Notes: generated from the sequence alone by a model not told the origin. Counted from the stretch's first letter, positions 15,375 to 24,986 are shown. The stretch: DNA of 64,000 bases from UBA7672 sp965279085 (GCA_965279085.1 OZ257149.1:1798001-1862000), one strand, 5' to 3'. Numbers and translations are program-made.

Positions 15375-16589
15375 ATGGTCCTGACGAAGGGCAAATTGGT
15401 TGCTGGGGCTGTTGCTGTTGCCGTTGTTGCGGTTGGCGGCATTGCCTTCGCGGCCATGAATGGCGGCGGCGCTCCGAAATCGGAAATGGCGGGCGGTCCG
15501 GGCGGCGGACGCGGGCCTGGTGGTCCGGGCGGACCGGGTGGACCGGGCGGCGGCCGTGGCGGGCCCCCGACCCAGATCGATGCGGCGGAAGCCCTGCCGA
15601 AAACCTTCACGGTGAAGATCGAGGCGCTTGGCACGCTGGAGCCGCGCGAGCGTGTCGTGCTGACCGCGAACGCGGCTGATCGCGTCACCGGCGTATATTT
15701 CGAGGACGGCCAGCGCGTCGCGAAGGGCAAGACCCTGATGACGCTGGTCAACGAGGAAGAGAATTCGCAGCTCGAGGCCGCGCAGGCCACGCTCGCCAAC
15801 GCCAAGCTGGTGTTCGAACGCAACCAGCGCCTCGCCGCCAACGACGCCATCGCGGAACTGGAACTTGAGCGGACCCGGTCGGCCTATGACGCCGCCGCCG
15901 CCAACGTGGGCGCGATCCAGGCCCGTTTGCGTGACCGTGTGCTCGTCGCCCCATTCTCCGGCGTGCTGGGCTTCCGCCAGGTTTCGACCGGCGCCTATGT
16001 CTCGCCCGGCCAGGCCGTCGCGACGCTGATCGACGACAGCCAGATGCGCCTCGAATTCGGCGTGCCGTCGGTCTACATCACCGACCTGCGCAACGGCCTC
16101 GAGATCACGGCCCTCTCCAAGGACCATCCGGGTCGCACCTTTACCGGCACACTGACCTCGATCGACAACGCCATCGATGCAACCACGTTATCGGTAAAGG
16201 TCCGCGCCACCCTGCCGAACCGTGAGGGCCTGCTGCGCGCGGGCACGGCGATGACGGTCACGCTGATGTCAAAGCCGCGCACCTCGCTGTCGATCCCGGA
16301 AATCTCGGTGATTGCGGAAGGTTCGAAGACGTTCGTCTATGTCGTCGACCAGACCCGCCAGCCAGCAGTGGCCGAGAAGACGGAAGTCATGCTGGGTATC
16401 CGCGAACGGGGCTCAGTCGAGGTCGTCAGCGGCCTCGAGACCGGCGACCTCATCGCGACCGACGGCGTTCTGAAGCTCCGTCCGGGCGCTCCGGTGCGGA
16501 TCCAGGGTCAGGCGGTTGCCGGACAGGACGGAGCTCCCCGCATCGCTTCCGGTGAAGGCGCGTCGGATAAAGCCGGCCTCAGACAGTAA
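15375..16589 (+). CDS. RND efflux periplasmic adaptor (membrane fusion protein)
   Basis: A 404-aa adaptor that links an RND permease to an outer-membrane channel. It has an N-terminal membrane anchor (residues 9-27), the lipoyl half-motifs (VYFEDGQRVAKGKTLMTL and VLVAPFSGVLGF), a short helical hairpin between them (QAAQATLANAKLVFERNQR region), and C-terminal beta-barrel and membrane-proximal domains. A glycine/proline-rich linker (about residues 40-66, GGGRGPGGPGGPGGPGG) after the anchor is unusual. The RND permease starts 18 bp downstream. No TolC-like gene accompanies them, so an unlinked channel is assumed. Confidence 0.92.
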   Translation: MVLTKGKLVAGAVAVAVVAVGGIAFAAMNGGGAPKSEMAGGPGGGRGPGGPGGPGGPGGGRGGPPTQIDAAEALPKTFTVKIEALGTLEPRERVVLTANAADRVTGVYFEDGQRVAKGKTLMTLVNEEENSQLEAAQATLANAKLVFERNQRLAANDAIAELELERTRSAYDAAAANVGAIQARLRDRVLVAPFSGVLGFRQVSTGAYVSPGQAVATLIDDSQMRLEFGVPSVYITDLRNGLEITALSKDHPGRTFTGTLTSIDNAIDATTLSVKVRATLPNREGLLRAGTAMTVTLMSKPRTSLSIPEISVIAEGSKTFVYVVDQTRQPAVAEKTEVMLGIRERGSVEVVSGLETGDLIATDGVLKLRPGAPVRIQGQAVAGQDGAPRIASGEGASDKAGLRQ

Positions 16590-16607
16590 TCCGGGAGCGA
16601 CAAACCA

Positions 16608-19600
16608 ATGCTTCTCTCGGATGTCTCCATCAAGCGTCCGGTCTTCGCGACCGTCATCGGCTTCCTGCTGATCGCCATCGGCGGCGTGTCGTTCACGCGC
16701 CTCGCGCTGCGTGAATACCCGGACATCGATCCGCCCATCGTTTCGGTGCAGACGTCCTATCCCGGCGCTTCCGCCAACGTGGTCGAGACCCGCATCACGG
16801 AAGTGATCGAGGACCGCATTTCGGGCGTCGAAGGCATCCGCTTCATCAACTCGTCCAGCCAGGACGGCCGCTCGAGCATCGCGATCGAGTTCGATATCTC
16901 CCGCAACATGGACTCGGCCGCCAACGACGTGCGTGACCGTGTCGGCGGCATCCTGCGCATGCTGCCGCAGGAAGCCGATCCGCCAGACGTGCAGAAGGCA
17001 GACGCTTCGGAAGAGACCGTGCTCTGGCTGCGCGTAGCATCCGACAAGAAGACGCCGCTTGAGCTGACGGACTATGCCGAGCGCTACCTGGTTGACCGAT
17101 TCTCCTCGATCGACGGCGTCGCCCGCGTGCAGATCGGCGGCCAGCGGACGCCGGCCATGCGCGTATGGCTCGACCGCCGCGCCATCGCGGCCCGGGGCCT
17201 CACCGTCACCGACATCGAACGCGCCGTGCGGACGGAAAACGTCGAGACGCCGGCCGGCTCGCTGACGTCGCAGGACCTGATCTTTACAGCCCGCATCGAC
17301 CGCCCGTTCCGCACGCCCGAGGAGTTCGCGCAGCTTGTCGTCAAGAAGGGCGACGATGGCGTCGTGATCCGGCTGGGCGATGTCGCCCGCGTTGAGTTTG
17401 GGGCGGAGGAAGACCGCTCGATCTTCCGCGCCAACGGCCTCGACACCATCGGCATTGGCATCGTCAAGCAGTCGACCGCCAACGTTGTGCAGGTCGCCAA
17501 GATCGCCCGCGAGCGCGCTGCCGAGATCGCCACTACCCTGCCCGAAGACATGAACATGACCATCAACTTCGACGGGTCGGTGTTCGTGAATGCCGCGATC
17601 AACGAAGTGTTCCTGACGCTCGGTATCGCCGTGGCCCTCGTCGTGGGCGTGATCTACCTGTTCCTGGGCACATTCCGGGCGACGCTCATTCCAGCCGTCA
17701 CCGTGCCGATCTCGCTGATCGCCGCGTTCACCGTGCTGATGGCGCTGAACCTTTCGATCAATATGCTGACGCTGCTGGCCCTCGTCATGGCGATTGGCCT
17801 CGTGGTCGATGACGCCATTGTCGTGCTGGAGAACATCCACCGTCGCATCGAGGAAGAAGGCGAAACCCCGCTGGTCGCCGCCTATCGCGGCACGCGGCAG
17901 GTCGGCTTCGCGGTCGTCGCCACCACCATGGTGCTTGTCGCCGTGTTCGTGCCAATCACGTTCATGCAGGGCCAGATGGGCCGGCTGTTCTCGGAATTCG
18001 CGATCGCCATCGCGGCGGCGATCGCCTTCTCGATGCTGGTCGCGCTGACCATCTCGCCGATGATGGCGTCGAAGCTGCTGAAGCCGCACCAGGCGCACAA
18101 GGACGGCAAGGCTGGCGGCTTCGCCGGCTTCGTGGACCGCATGTTCGGACGCCTGCGCAGCGGCTACAGCGCCGTCTACGACGCGACGGTCCGCCGGCCG
18201 ATAGCCATCGCCATCGCCTTCTTCGCCATCCTCGGCGGCAGCGTCCTGCTCTTCCTGACGATCCCGGGCGAATACACGCCGCAGGAAGACCGCGGCTCAT
18301 TCCAGGTCATGATCAACGGGCCCGAAGGCGCCTCGTTCGAATACATGCTGCCCTTCATCGAGCAGATCGAGGCGCGTCTCCTGCCGATGGTTCAGGACGG
18401 CGAAATCGAGGGCATCTCGGTTCGCGCGCCGGGCGGTTTCGGTCCCGGCGGCGGCGGCTTCAACTCCGGCTCCATCCAGGTCGTTCTGACCGAGTGGGGC
18501 CACCGTCGCAACGGCTTCGACATCATCAACGACATCAACCGCCAGCTCTCCGACATCCCCGGCGTGCGCGCCTTCGCGAACATGCAGTCCGCATTCGGAC
18601 GCGGCGGCGGCGGCAAGCCGATCCAGTTCGTCCTGAAAGGCCCGTCCTACGAGACGCTGGTCGACTGGCGGAACACCTTCGTCGATGCGCTGAACAAGGA
18701 AAATCCCGGCATCAGCCAGATCGACTGGGACTACAAGGAAACGCAGCAGCAGGTACGCGTGAACGTCGACTACAACCGCGCATCGGACCTCGGCGTGACG
18801 GTGCAGGAAATCGGCTCGACGCTGCAGACCATGCTCGGCTCGAAGCGTGTCGGCACGTTTGTGCAGAACGGCGAAGAGCGGTATGTGATCTTCGAAGGCG
18901 AACGTTCTGAACAGGCGACGCCGTCGGACATGGAGAACATCTATGTCCGGGCAGCCCGCACGGGCGAGCTGATCCCGTTGTCGAACCTCGTCACGGTCCA
19001 GCAGACTGCCGACTCGCGCACCCTCAACCGGTACAACCGCGTGCGCGCCATCACCGTCAACGCCCTGCTCGATCCGGGTGTCTCGCTCGGCACCGCGCTG
19101 GACAAGATGGAAGCGATCGCCCGCAAGGTGCTGCCGGAAGAAGCGGCGTTCGATTACAAAGGCCAGTCGCTCGACTACAAGCGCGCCGGTTCGTCGATCC
19201 TGTTCGTGTTCGCCTTCGGCATCCTTGTCGTATTCCTGGTGCTCGCGGCGCAGTTCGAGAGCTGGATCCACCCGTTCGTCATCATGCTCTGCGTGCCAGC
19301 CACCGTGGGAGGCGGATTGCTGGGTATCTGGCTTACCGGCAACACGCTGAACATCTACACGCAGATCGGCTTGATCATGCTTGTCGGCCTTGCGGCGAAG
19401 AACGGCATTCTCATCGTCGAGTTCGCCAACCAGTTGCGCGACAGGGGCATGGAGTTCAACGCGGCGCTGAAAGAGGCCTCGCTCACCCGCTTCCGTCCGA
19501 TCCTGATGACGTCGCTGACGGCCATCGCGGGCGCAATCCCGCTGATCTTCAGCCACGGGGCCGGCTCGGAAACGCGCGCGGCCATCGGCGTGGTGATCTT

Positions 19601-19757
19601 CGCGGGGGTGGCGACGGCGATGCTGGTGACGCTGGTTCTCGTGCCAGCGGCCTATTCGCTGCTGGCGCGCGGCACGGGCTCGCCCCGCGCCGTCGAGCGC
19701 AAGCTGGCGAAGGAAGAGCTCGACACGCCCGAACACGCTGCGCAGCCGGCCGAATAG
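16608..19757 (+). CDS. RND efflux permease (HAE1-type)
   Basis: A 1049-aa inner-membrane proton-driven exporter of the hydrophobe/amphiphile RND family. It shows the expected two-fold repeat: TM1 (FATVIGFLLIAIGGVSF), a large periplasmic domain starting REYPDIDPPIVSVQTSYPGA, and the TM4 proton-relay pair in VMAIGLVVDDAIVVLENIHRR; the second half has LIMLVGLAAKNGILIVEF and the RFRPILMTS motif. A Gly/Phe-rich insert (RAPGGFGPGGGGFNSG, about residues 605-620) lies in the second periplasmic loop. Substrates cannot be inferred. It forms a two-gene operon with the adaptor and converges on the AraC gene. Confidence 0.95.
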   Translation: MLLSDVSIKRPVFATVIGFLLIAIGGVSFTRLALREYPDIDPPIVSVQTSYPGASANVVETRITEVIEDRISGVEGIRFINSSSQDGRSSIAIEFDISRNMDSAANDVRDRVGGILRMLPQEADPPDVQKADASEETVLWLRVASDKKTPLELTDYAERYLVDRFSSIDGVARVQIGGQRTPAMRVWLDRRAIAARGLTVTDIERAVRTENVETPAGSLTSQDLIFTARIDRPFRTPEEFAQLVVKKGDDGVVIRLGDVARVEFGAEEDRSIFRANGLDTIGIGIVKQSTANVVQVAKIARERAAEIATTLPEDMNMTINFDGSVFVNAAINEVFLTLGIAVALVVGVIYLFLGTFRATLIPAVTVPISLIAAFTVLMALNLSINMLTLLALVMAIGLVVDDAIVVLENIHRRIEEEGETPLVAAYRGTRQVGFAVVATTMVLVAVFVPITFMQGQMGRLFSEFAIAIAAAIAFSMLVALTISPMMASKLLKPHQAHKDGKAGGFAGFVDRMFGRLRSGYSAVYDATVRRPIAIAIAFFAILGGSVLLFLTIPGEYTPQEDRGSFQVMINGPEGASFEYMLPFIEQIEARLLPMVQDGEIEGISVRAPGGFGPGGGGFNSGSIQVVLTEWGHRRNGFDIINDINRQLSDIPGVRAFANMQSAFGRGGGGKPIQFVLKGPSYETLVDWRNTFVDALNKENPGISQIDWDYKETQQQVRVNVDYNRASDLGVTVQEIGSTLQTMLGSKRVGTFVQNGEERYVIFEGERSEQATPSDMENIYVRAARTGELIPLSNLVTVQQTADSRTLNRYNRVRAITVNALLDPGVSLGTALDKMEAIARKVLPEEAAFDYKGQSLDYKRAGSSILFVFAFGILVVFLVLAAQFESWIHPFVIMLCVPATVGGGLLGIWLTGNTLNIYTQIGLIMLVGLAAKNGILIVEFANQLRDRGMEFNAALKEASLTRFRPILMTSLTAIAGAIPLIFSHGAGSETRAAIGVVIFAGVATAMLVTLVLVPAAYSLLARGTGSPRAVERKLAKEELDTPEHAAQPAE

Positions 19758-19763
19758 GCCGGC

Positions 19764-20777
19764 TCAGCCGTCGCGCCACTCTTTCGGACTCTTGCCGGTC
19801 CAGCGCTTGAACGCGCGTGAGAACGAGGCCGGATCCGAGAAGCCGACGAGGTAAGCCGTCTCGTTCACCGACGCCTTGCGGCCGGCAAGATAGTGCTGCG
19901 CGAGGCTCTGGCGCAGTTCATCGAGAACCGTCTCGAAAGTGACGCTCTCAGCTTTAAGGCGGCGGAACAATGTCTGCCGGCTGACGCCGATCTTGCCGGC
20001 GACTGTATCCATCGAGACATCGCCCGTGTGCAGGATGGGCATGAGCAGGCTTTCCACCCTGCCCCGCGCCGACTTTGAATTCTCCAGCTCCTTCAGCAGG
20101 CCTTCGGCCTTGCTGCTGAGCACGCCAAACACGTAGCCGGGCTGGAGCTGCACGCGGTGGTTTGGCAGTTCGGGATCGCCGCGCCACGCATTCCAATCGC
20201 TGTTGAACACGATGGGGCACTGGAAGATGCGGTCGTACTCGCTGCGATAGGGCGGCTCGGGATGGGTAACGTGCATTTCCAGGAAGGGCGAGCGCTTCAG
20301 AAAGCGGCGCGGATGGCAACACATGCGCGCGAACGTGACTTCGGTGAGTTCGGGGAAATCGTTGGGATTGGCGCGCGTGTCAACCAGCCAAGGGCCGCCA
20401 TTGCGGAAGCCCATGGTGAAGCGGTCGGCGCCGACGCCGACGCCTTCGACCTCGATGGCGAGACGCCCGAAGCGGTTCATCTGGATGAAGGCATCGCCCA
20501 TTGTCTCGGACGCGTTCATGATGAGGCCCACAATGGACAGCTCTGACAGATCGACCGCTTCGCCATAGTGCAGCGCGAGGGCGGGATCATTCGTCAGCTC
20601 CTTCGCCGCGCGCATCAGGGCGATGTAGCTGGGCATCGCGATGCGGTTGTCCTGATCCTCCAGCGACGCGAGATCGATGCCTGATCGCGATGCGAGTTCC
20701 TTCGCATCGGCGCCCTTGGCCACCGCCAATTTCACCAGCCCACGGGGAAGCCCCGCGCCAACCGTCAATTCAACCAT
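19764..20777 (-). CDS. AraC-family transcriptional regulator (OruR-like)
   Basis: A 337-aa regulator with an N-terminal arabinose-binding-type sensor region (GLPRGLVKLAVAKGADAKEL ... SELSIVGLIMNASETMGDAF) as in the OruR/ArgR-like group, and a C-terminal pair of AraC helix-turn-helices (VAGKIGVSRQTLFRRLKAE and ETAYLVGFSDPASFSRAFKRW). I use the ATG at 20775-20777; the frame also opens at 20825, which would add 16 basic residues. It is divergent from the PDLxGxW-family gene at 20948, its most likely target, and convergent with the RND operon. Confidence 0.88.
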   Translation of the reverse strand: MVELTVGAGLPRGLVKLAVAKGADAKELASRSGIDLASLEDQDNRIAMPSYIALMRAAKELTNDPALALHYGEAVDLSELSIVGLIMNASETMGDAFIQMNRFGRLAIEVEGVGVGADRFTMGFRNGGPWLVDTRANPNDFPELTEVTFARMCCHPRRFLKRSPFLEMHVTHPEPPYRSEYDRIFQCPIVFNSDWNAWRGDPELPNHRVQLQPGYVFGVLSSKAEGLLKELENSKSARGRVESLLMPILHTGDVSMDTVAGKIGVSRQTLFRRLKAESVTFETVLDELRQSLAQHYLAGRKASVNETAYLVGFSDPASFSRAFKRWTGKSPKEWRDG

Positions 20778-20904
20778 GGACCGGCCTGCCCCAAGTCTGC
20801 GCAGACGCACATTCGCGCGCTGCAACCTGCGATCATGCTTTTGACGTCGCCGGTCACGTCAGAAGCCTCGCCACAATGGCGGCATTCATGGCGCATTCAA
20901 GCCG

Positions 20905-20923
20905 AACGCTCGATGAACGTTCA
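20905..20923. promoter_or_regulatory. Small dyad GAACG-N9-CGTTC in divergent spacer
   Basis: The 170-bp spacer between the AraC-type gene and the gene at 20948 contains a 5-bp inverted repeat 25 bp before the ATG at 20948. The location suits an operator or overlaps the promoter of that gene; binding by the AraC protein is inferred from position only. Confidence 0.3.
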
Positions 20924-20947
20924 TAACAATAAGAAGGGAAAAACCCG

Positions 20948-21964
20948 ATGAAACGCCTCCTCCCCCTCACTGCAACCGCCCTGATGGTCTCGCCGCTTGC
21001 GATGGCGCAGACACCCGCGCCTACAGCCGAGACCGCTCCGGCGCAGGCGCAAGCCGCGCCCGTCTACACGCCGACGTCGCTGATTCCCGAGGCCGGCCTG
21101 CCGCGCACGCCGGATGGCAGGCCCGATCTGCAGGGCGTCACCTGGGCGACCAACTTCTTCCCGGTGTTCGACGCGCTGCCGATGGCGGCGACGCTGGTCG
21201 TCTCCGAGGAGGAAGGGAAGAAGATCGTCGACATGATGATCGCGGGGATGGTCAATATGCCTGACTTCAAGATCGATCCTGAAGCGCATGAGATCATCGG
21301 CGGCGTCGATGGACTTCCGCTGGTACGGGGCGAGCGGCGGACGCGGTTGATCGTGCTGCCCGCGGACGGCAAGGTTCCGATCAAGCCGGACCTGACCAAA
21401 GCAGCCTCGTCCGGTGACAAGAAGGACGACTATGAGCAGCGCCCCGGCAACGAGCGCTGCCTGGTGCTCGGCGGCGGACCACCCATCTATGCCGTGGTGT
21501 CCTATAATCGGCTGCAGATCGTTCAGACGCCAGAGCATATCGTGATCCACCACGAGAATGGCGACGAGGCGCGGATCATCCCGATCACGGGTGATCACAA
21601 GCCCGAAGGCCCGCGCTCCTGGTTCGGAGAATCGATCGCGCGCTGGGAGGGCGACACGCTGGTGGTCGAGACCATTCGTCAGCCCCATGGCGAGCGTCTG
21701 CGTGGCCTGTTCTCAAGATTCCTCGTCAATGAGAACGCCAAGGTGATCGAGCGGTTCACGCGTGTTGCGAAGGACGAATTGCTCTACCAGTTCACCGTCG
21801 AGGACCCGGAAGTCTATACCGCGCCGTGGCTCGGAGAGTTCTCGTTCTACGCCTCGGACACCGGGATGTTTCCGGGCGCCTGTCACGAGCACAACTACTC
21901 GCTACCCAACATCTTGCAGGGCGCGCGGGTAGCGGACGCCCGAGCCGCGGCGAAGAAGCAATAG
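20948..21964 (+). CDS. Periplasmic PDLxGxW-family conserved protein (paralogue 2)
   Basis: A 338-aa protein with a signal peptide (MKRLLPLTATALMVSPLAMA) and an Ala/Pro-rich linker. It carries the family blocks LPRTPDGRPDLQGVTW, LQIVQTPEHIVIHHENGDEARIIPI, WFGESIARWEGDTLVVETI, a YQFTVEDPEVYTAPW strand and a C-terminal GACHEHNYSLPNIL, where the Gly of CHEGN is His. AAGAAGGGA precedes the ATG. It is followed by a membrane protein gene 32 bp downstream. Function unknown; divergence from an AraC-type gene suggests it is inducible. Confidence 0.82.
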   Translation: MKRLLPLTATALMVSPLAMAQTPAPTAETAPAQAQAAPVYTPTSLIPEAGLPRTPDGRPDLQGVTWATNFFPVFDALPMAATLVVSEEEGKKIVDMMIAGMVNMPDFKIDPEAHEIIGGVDGLPLVRGERRTRLIVLPADGKVPIKPDLTKAASSGDKKDDYEQRPGNERCLVLGGGPPIYAVVSYNRLQIVQTPEHIVIHHENGDEARIIPITGDHKPEGPRSWFGESIARWEGDTLVVETIRQPHGERLRGLFSRFLVNENAKVIERFTRVAKDELLYQFTVEDPEVYTAPWLGEFSFYASDTGMFPGACHEHNYSLPNILQGARVADARAAAKKQ

Positions 21965-21996
21965 CGCGCGCTGGCAATCAGGCACGGAGACACACA

Positions 21997-22665
21997 ATGA
22001 CGCCCGACGTCATGTTTCACGCCGCTGCCGGCGGCATCGGCATCCTTTCCGGCGTAGCGGCGCTTGTCGTCCGCAAGGGCTCAGGCCCGCACCGCATGGC
22101 CGGAAACATCTTCACTGCAGCGATGATCACGACTGGCATCAGCGCCGTCTATCTCGGTCTCACCCGCGACCAGGGCGGCAACGCTGTCGGCGGCGTTCTG
22201 GTGGTCTACATGCTGGCGACGGCGTGGGTGACCGCCAAACGGCGTGACAATGAGAGCGGCCTGTTCGAAACGGGCGCGTTCGTCATTTCCTCGCTCGGCG
22301 CGGTCGGCGCTCTCTGGTTCACGCTGCAAGCCATAGCGAACGGAACGGCCCTGATGGGCGGGGTTCCGGGCATCATCATGTCAGCCGTCGCTGCACTGAC
22401 GGCCGGGCTCGATCTCAGCGTCGTCCTGCGGCGCGGACTGGCCGGCAAGCAGCGCATCGCGCGGCATCTGTGGCGGATGCATCTCGGCTTCTTCGCCGCT
22501 GTAGGATCGTTCTTCCCGGGCCAGCTGCAGTTCTTTCCGGAGTTCATCCAGCAGGTGAGGCCGACCATCCTGCTGTTCATTCCCGCGTTCACGATCATCG
22601 GCCTAATGTTCTACTGGCTGATACGCGTGCTCTTCTTCGGAAGGAGGAAGGCCGCCACGGCCTAG
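21997..22665 (+). CDS. Multi-span membrane protein, DUF2306-like
   Basis: A 222-aa integral membrane protein with about six predicted helices. The opening MFHAAAGGIGILSGVAALVVRKGSGPHRMAGNIFTAAM resembles DUF2306-type proteins, whose HRxxG element lies between helices 1 and 2; the C-terminal part has RHLWRMHLGFFAAVGSFFPGQ. The ATG at 21997 follows a GGCACGGAGA leader. It sits 32 bp after the PDLxGxW-family gene and its stop overlaps that of the TauE-like gene by 4 bp on the other strand. The family assignment is tentative and no activity is known. Confidence 0.7.
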   Translation: MTPDVMFHAAAGGIGILSGVAALVVRKGSGPHRMAGNIFTAAMITTGISAVYLGLTRDQGGNAVGGVLVVYMLATAWVTAKRRDNESGLFETGAFVISSLGAVGALWFTLQAIANGTALMGGVPGIIMSAVAALTAGLDLSVVLRRGLAGKQRIARHLWRMHLGFFAAVGSFFPGQLQFFPEFIQQVRPTILLFIPAFTIIGLMFYWLIRVLFFGRRKAATA

Positions 22666-23408
22666 ATCATCGCAATGACGCTCGACCAGGTCAGCACGAC
22701 GCCGGATGCGAAGAGCAGCGCGAGAACGATCCGGCGGAAGACTTTCTGGTCCAGCCGCCGGAACACCAGCGCGCCAAGCAGCACCGGCACGACCAGCGCC
22801 GGCGTGATGATTGCGAACATGTGCAGCGTTTCGCCGGTGATGCGATCACCGGCAATGACATAGCCTGTCAGCGTCGCCACGTGCATGCAGATGTTGAACA
22901 CCTGCATCACGCCGCGCTGCGTGTCCTTGTCCCAGCCGCGCACCGTGCACCAGAGTTGCGGCAAGGCGCCAGCAAAGCCACCGATCCCACCGAAGACGCC
23001 GCCCAGCCAGCCAGCCGCGCCATTCGCCCACGCGCCGCCCCATCGCACCGCCCATGTCGACGGCGCTAAGAACATTGCGGGGCAATAGACGAGCAGGAAA
23101 ATTCCGAGGCCGAGCTTGAAGCCTGTGGGATCGAGCACGCCGAGCAGGAAGATGCCCAGCGGCACGCCGGCCAAACCGCCGATGACGAAAGGGGCCAGCC
23201 GCTTCAGGTTCGTGCCGCGCCATGTGAGCGGCATGGCGACGACCTGTCCCACCAACGAGCCGAACACGGCCATGGGCGCGGCGACTTGCGGATCGACGCC
23301 CCACGTCCATACCGACAGAGCCGCCAGCGAGAAGGCAAAGCCCGACAGGCCCTGCACGAAGCCGGCGAGAACGGCGCCACCGATGACAATCGCCAGATAG
23401 GTATCCAT
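22662..23408 (-). CDS. TauE/SafE-type anion exporter
   Basis: A 248-aa polytopic protein of the TauE/SafE (TSUP) family, whose members move sulphite, sulphoacetate or related anions. It has about eight helices in two halves; the N-terminus GGAVLAGFVQGLSGFAFSL and the second-half WANGAAGWLGGVFGGIGGFAG show the repeated G-G/S-G-x-G motifs characteristic of the family. It is convergent with the DUF2306-like gene and divergent from the metallo-hydrolase gene. The transported ion is not deducible. Confidence 0.85.
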   Translation of the reverse strand: MDTYLAIVIGGAVLAGFVQGLSGFAFSLAALSVWTWGVDPQVAAPMAVFGSLVGQVVAMPLTWRGTNLKRLAPFVIGGLAGVPLGIFLLGVLDPTGFKLGLGIFLLVYCPAMFLAPSTWAVRWGGAWANGAAGWLGGVFGGIGGFAGALPQLWCTVRGWDKDTQRGVMQVFNICMHVATLTGYVIAGDRITGETLHMFAIITPALVVPVLLGALVFRRLDQKVFRRIVLALLFASGVVLTWSSVIAMI

Positions 23409-23522
23409 TCCCGGCCCTTAGCGCAGGCCGCAGCGGAAGGCTTCGATGGCGCCTGAACCCTTCATGCGCCTCGACCCTCCGCGGAAGCCGCCCTACACTT
23501 CGCCGAAAATCGGGAGGGCCAG

Positions 23523-24380
23523 ATGCTCCAATGGCAGGTTGGCGACGTAACAATCAAGCGCGTCGTCGAGCTTGAAATGGCCTCGGCCTATTCGACCAAG
23601 CACCCCTTCATTCCAGACGCCACGCCCGAGCGCATGAAGGAGCCCTCCTGGCTGCATCCCCATTTCGTCACCGGTGACGGATCGCTCAATACGTCGATCC
23701 ACGCCCTGCTCGTCGAGGCGCCGGGTCTGAAACTCGTCGTCGATACCTGCATCGGCAATGACCGGCCGCGCCGCATCCTCGCCAAGCGTCCGCTCTCCGT
23801 GCCTTTCCTCGAGCGCATGGTCGAAGCCGGCTGGATACGGACCGACGTCAATGCCGTTGTCTGCACACACCTGCACGTCGACCATGTCGGCTGGAACACC
23901 ATGCTGGTCGATGGCAAGTGGACGCCGACCTTCCCCAACGCACGCTATCTGATCGGCAAGGCCGAGTTCGCGCACTGGACCGCCGAGGGCGAAGGCGAGA
24001 CGCGGGATATCCTCGCCGACAGCGTGCAGCCGATCTTCGACGCGGGGCTCGCTCATCTGGTCGAGATGGATCACCGCGTTTCAAACGAAGTGCGCCTGAT
24101 GCCGACGCCGGGACATACGCCCGGCCATGTCTCCGTCGTGATCGAGTCGAAGGGACAGCGCGCCATCGTCACCGGCGACATCATGCACCACCCCTGCCAG
24201 ATCATGCATCCCGACTGGTGCGCAGCGTTCGACAGCGACCAGTCAGTCGCCCGCACGACGCGCGAAGGTTTCCTGGAAAAGGTCGCCGGCACCGATACTT
24301 TGGTGATCGGCACGCACTTCGCGACACCGACGGCAGGGCGAGTCGTGAAGGACGGCGGTGGCTACAGGCTGGTGAGCTAG
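23523..24380 (+). CDS. MBL-fold metallo-hydrolase
   Basis: A 285-aa metallo-beta-lactamase-fold hydrolase without a signal peptide, so cytoplasmic. The zinc motif HLHVDH is at residues 116-121 (H116, H118, D120, H121), with the further ligands in PTPGHTPGHVSV, the bridging Asp in VTGDIMHHP, and the last His in GTHFATPTAGR. This layout resembles lactonase- or alkyl-hydrolase-like members (the AHL lactonase group shares it), but the substrate is not fixed by sequence. It is a single gene; start at ATG 23523 after GGGAGGGCC. Confidence 0.87.
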   Translation: MLQWQVGDVTIKRVVELEMASAYSTKHPFIPDATPERMKEPSWLHPHFVTGDGSLNTSIHALLVEAPGLKLVVDTCIGNDRPRRILAKRPLSVPFLERMVEAGWIRTDVNAVVCTHLHVDHVGWNTMLVDGKWTPTFPNARYLIGKAEFAHWTAEGEGETRDILADSVQPIFDAGLAHLVEMDHRVSNEVRLMPTPGHTPGHVSVVIESKGQRAIVTGDIMHHPCQIMHPDWCAAFDSDQSVARTTREGFLEKVAGTDTLVIGTHFATPTAGRVVKDGGGYRLVS

Positions 24381-24404
24381 CGCGCAGGCATTGGGGGGGA
24401 TCGG

Positions 24405-24905
24405 ATGCGCTTTCTTGTTGGACTGATAGCAGTACTCGCAACCAGTGCTTGTGTCTTGACTCCGGACGGCGAGCCGCCGCCTCAATCGCTTCCAGGTATC
24501 GAGCTTATCACATGGGAAACGACGAGCCTCGGTCCCTTTTGCAAGGGCTGCCGCTATCTCACGATTGCCGTTGCATCTGATGGCCGTCTATGGGTCGAGC
24601 GTTCTCGCTGGTCTCGAAACGGCAAGACATGGCTCGTGTCGCATCCGCAGGTGACGGCCACACAGGAGCAACTCGATCAATTCAGGGATCTGCTCGCGTC
24701 CGTTCGTCCGGTTGGAAAGATGGAGCTCATCGGCCCCGAGCAATGCGAGAATTACTGGTATGATCTGGCCGAGATTACGGTGAAGTGGATCAACGACCTG
24801 CGAACGGACGAACTCCGCTACGATTTCGGCTGCAGCCGCCGCGAAATTGCGACCGCGCTTCGCGCCATTCCGGATATTTTCGGCCTCGAATACGGCGCCC
24901 CGTAG
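24405..24905 (+). CDS. Lipoprotein of unknown function
   Basis: A 166-aa predicted lipoprotein: MRFLVGLIAVLATSAC has a lipobox with the acylated Cys at residue 16. The mature part begins with Pro-rich sequence, then GPFCKGCRYLTIAVASDGRLWVE, a CxxC next to a beta-strand, and two later cysteines (QCENYW and DFGCSRRE) that could form disulphides in the periplasm. Composition is slightly less GC-rich than its neighbours. It lies 24 bp after the metallo-hydrolase and may be cotranscribed. Some features resemble DUF6438 proteins, but I am not certain. Confidence 0.7.
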   Translation: MRFLVGLIAVLATSACVLTPDGEPPPQSLPGIELITWETTSLGPFCKGCRYLTIAVASDGRLWVERSRWSRNGKTWLVSHPQVTATQEQLDQFRDLLASVRPVGKMELIGPEQCENYWYDLAEITVKWINDLRTDELRYDFGCSRREIATALRAIPDIFGLEYGAP

Positions 24906-24961
24906 CCACAGGGTCCCAGCTTTCGTCAGGATGAGCGGGGACGGGCCAGGCTAAACAAAGA

Positions 24962-24986
24962 AAGGGCGGCTCGATGAGCCGCCCTT
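24962..24986 (-). terminator. Intrinsic terminator, possibly bidirectional
   Basis: An 11-bp perfect stem (AAGGGCGGCTC / GAGCCGCCCTT) with a 3-nt loop. On the minus strand it follows the serine hydrolase gene and runs into TTTCTTTG, a reasonable U-tract. It also ends the plus-strand lipoprotein gene. Confidence 0.8.

Noticed and set aside
23523..24380. Metallo-hydrolase as a definite AHL lactonase acting with the LuxR receptor.
   Set aside because: The HxHxDH arrangement is shared by the whole MBL-fold superfamily, and the gene is 19 kb away; function cannot be fixed.
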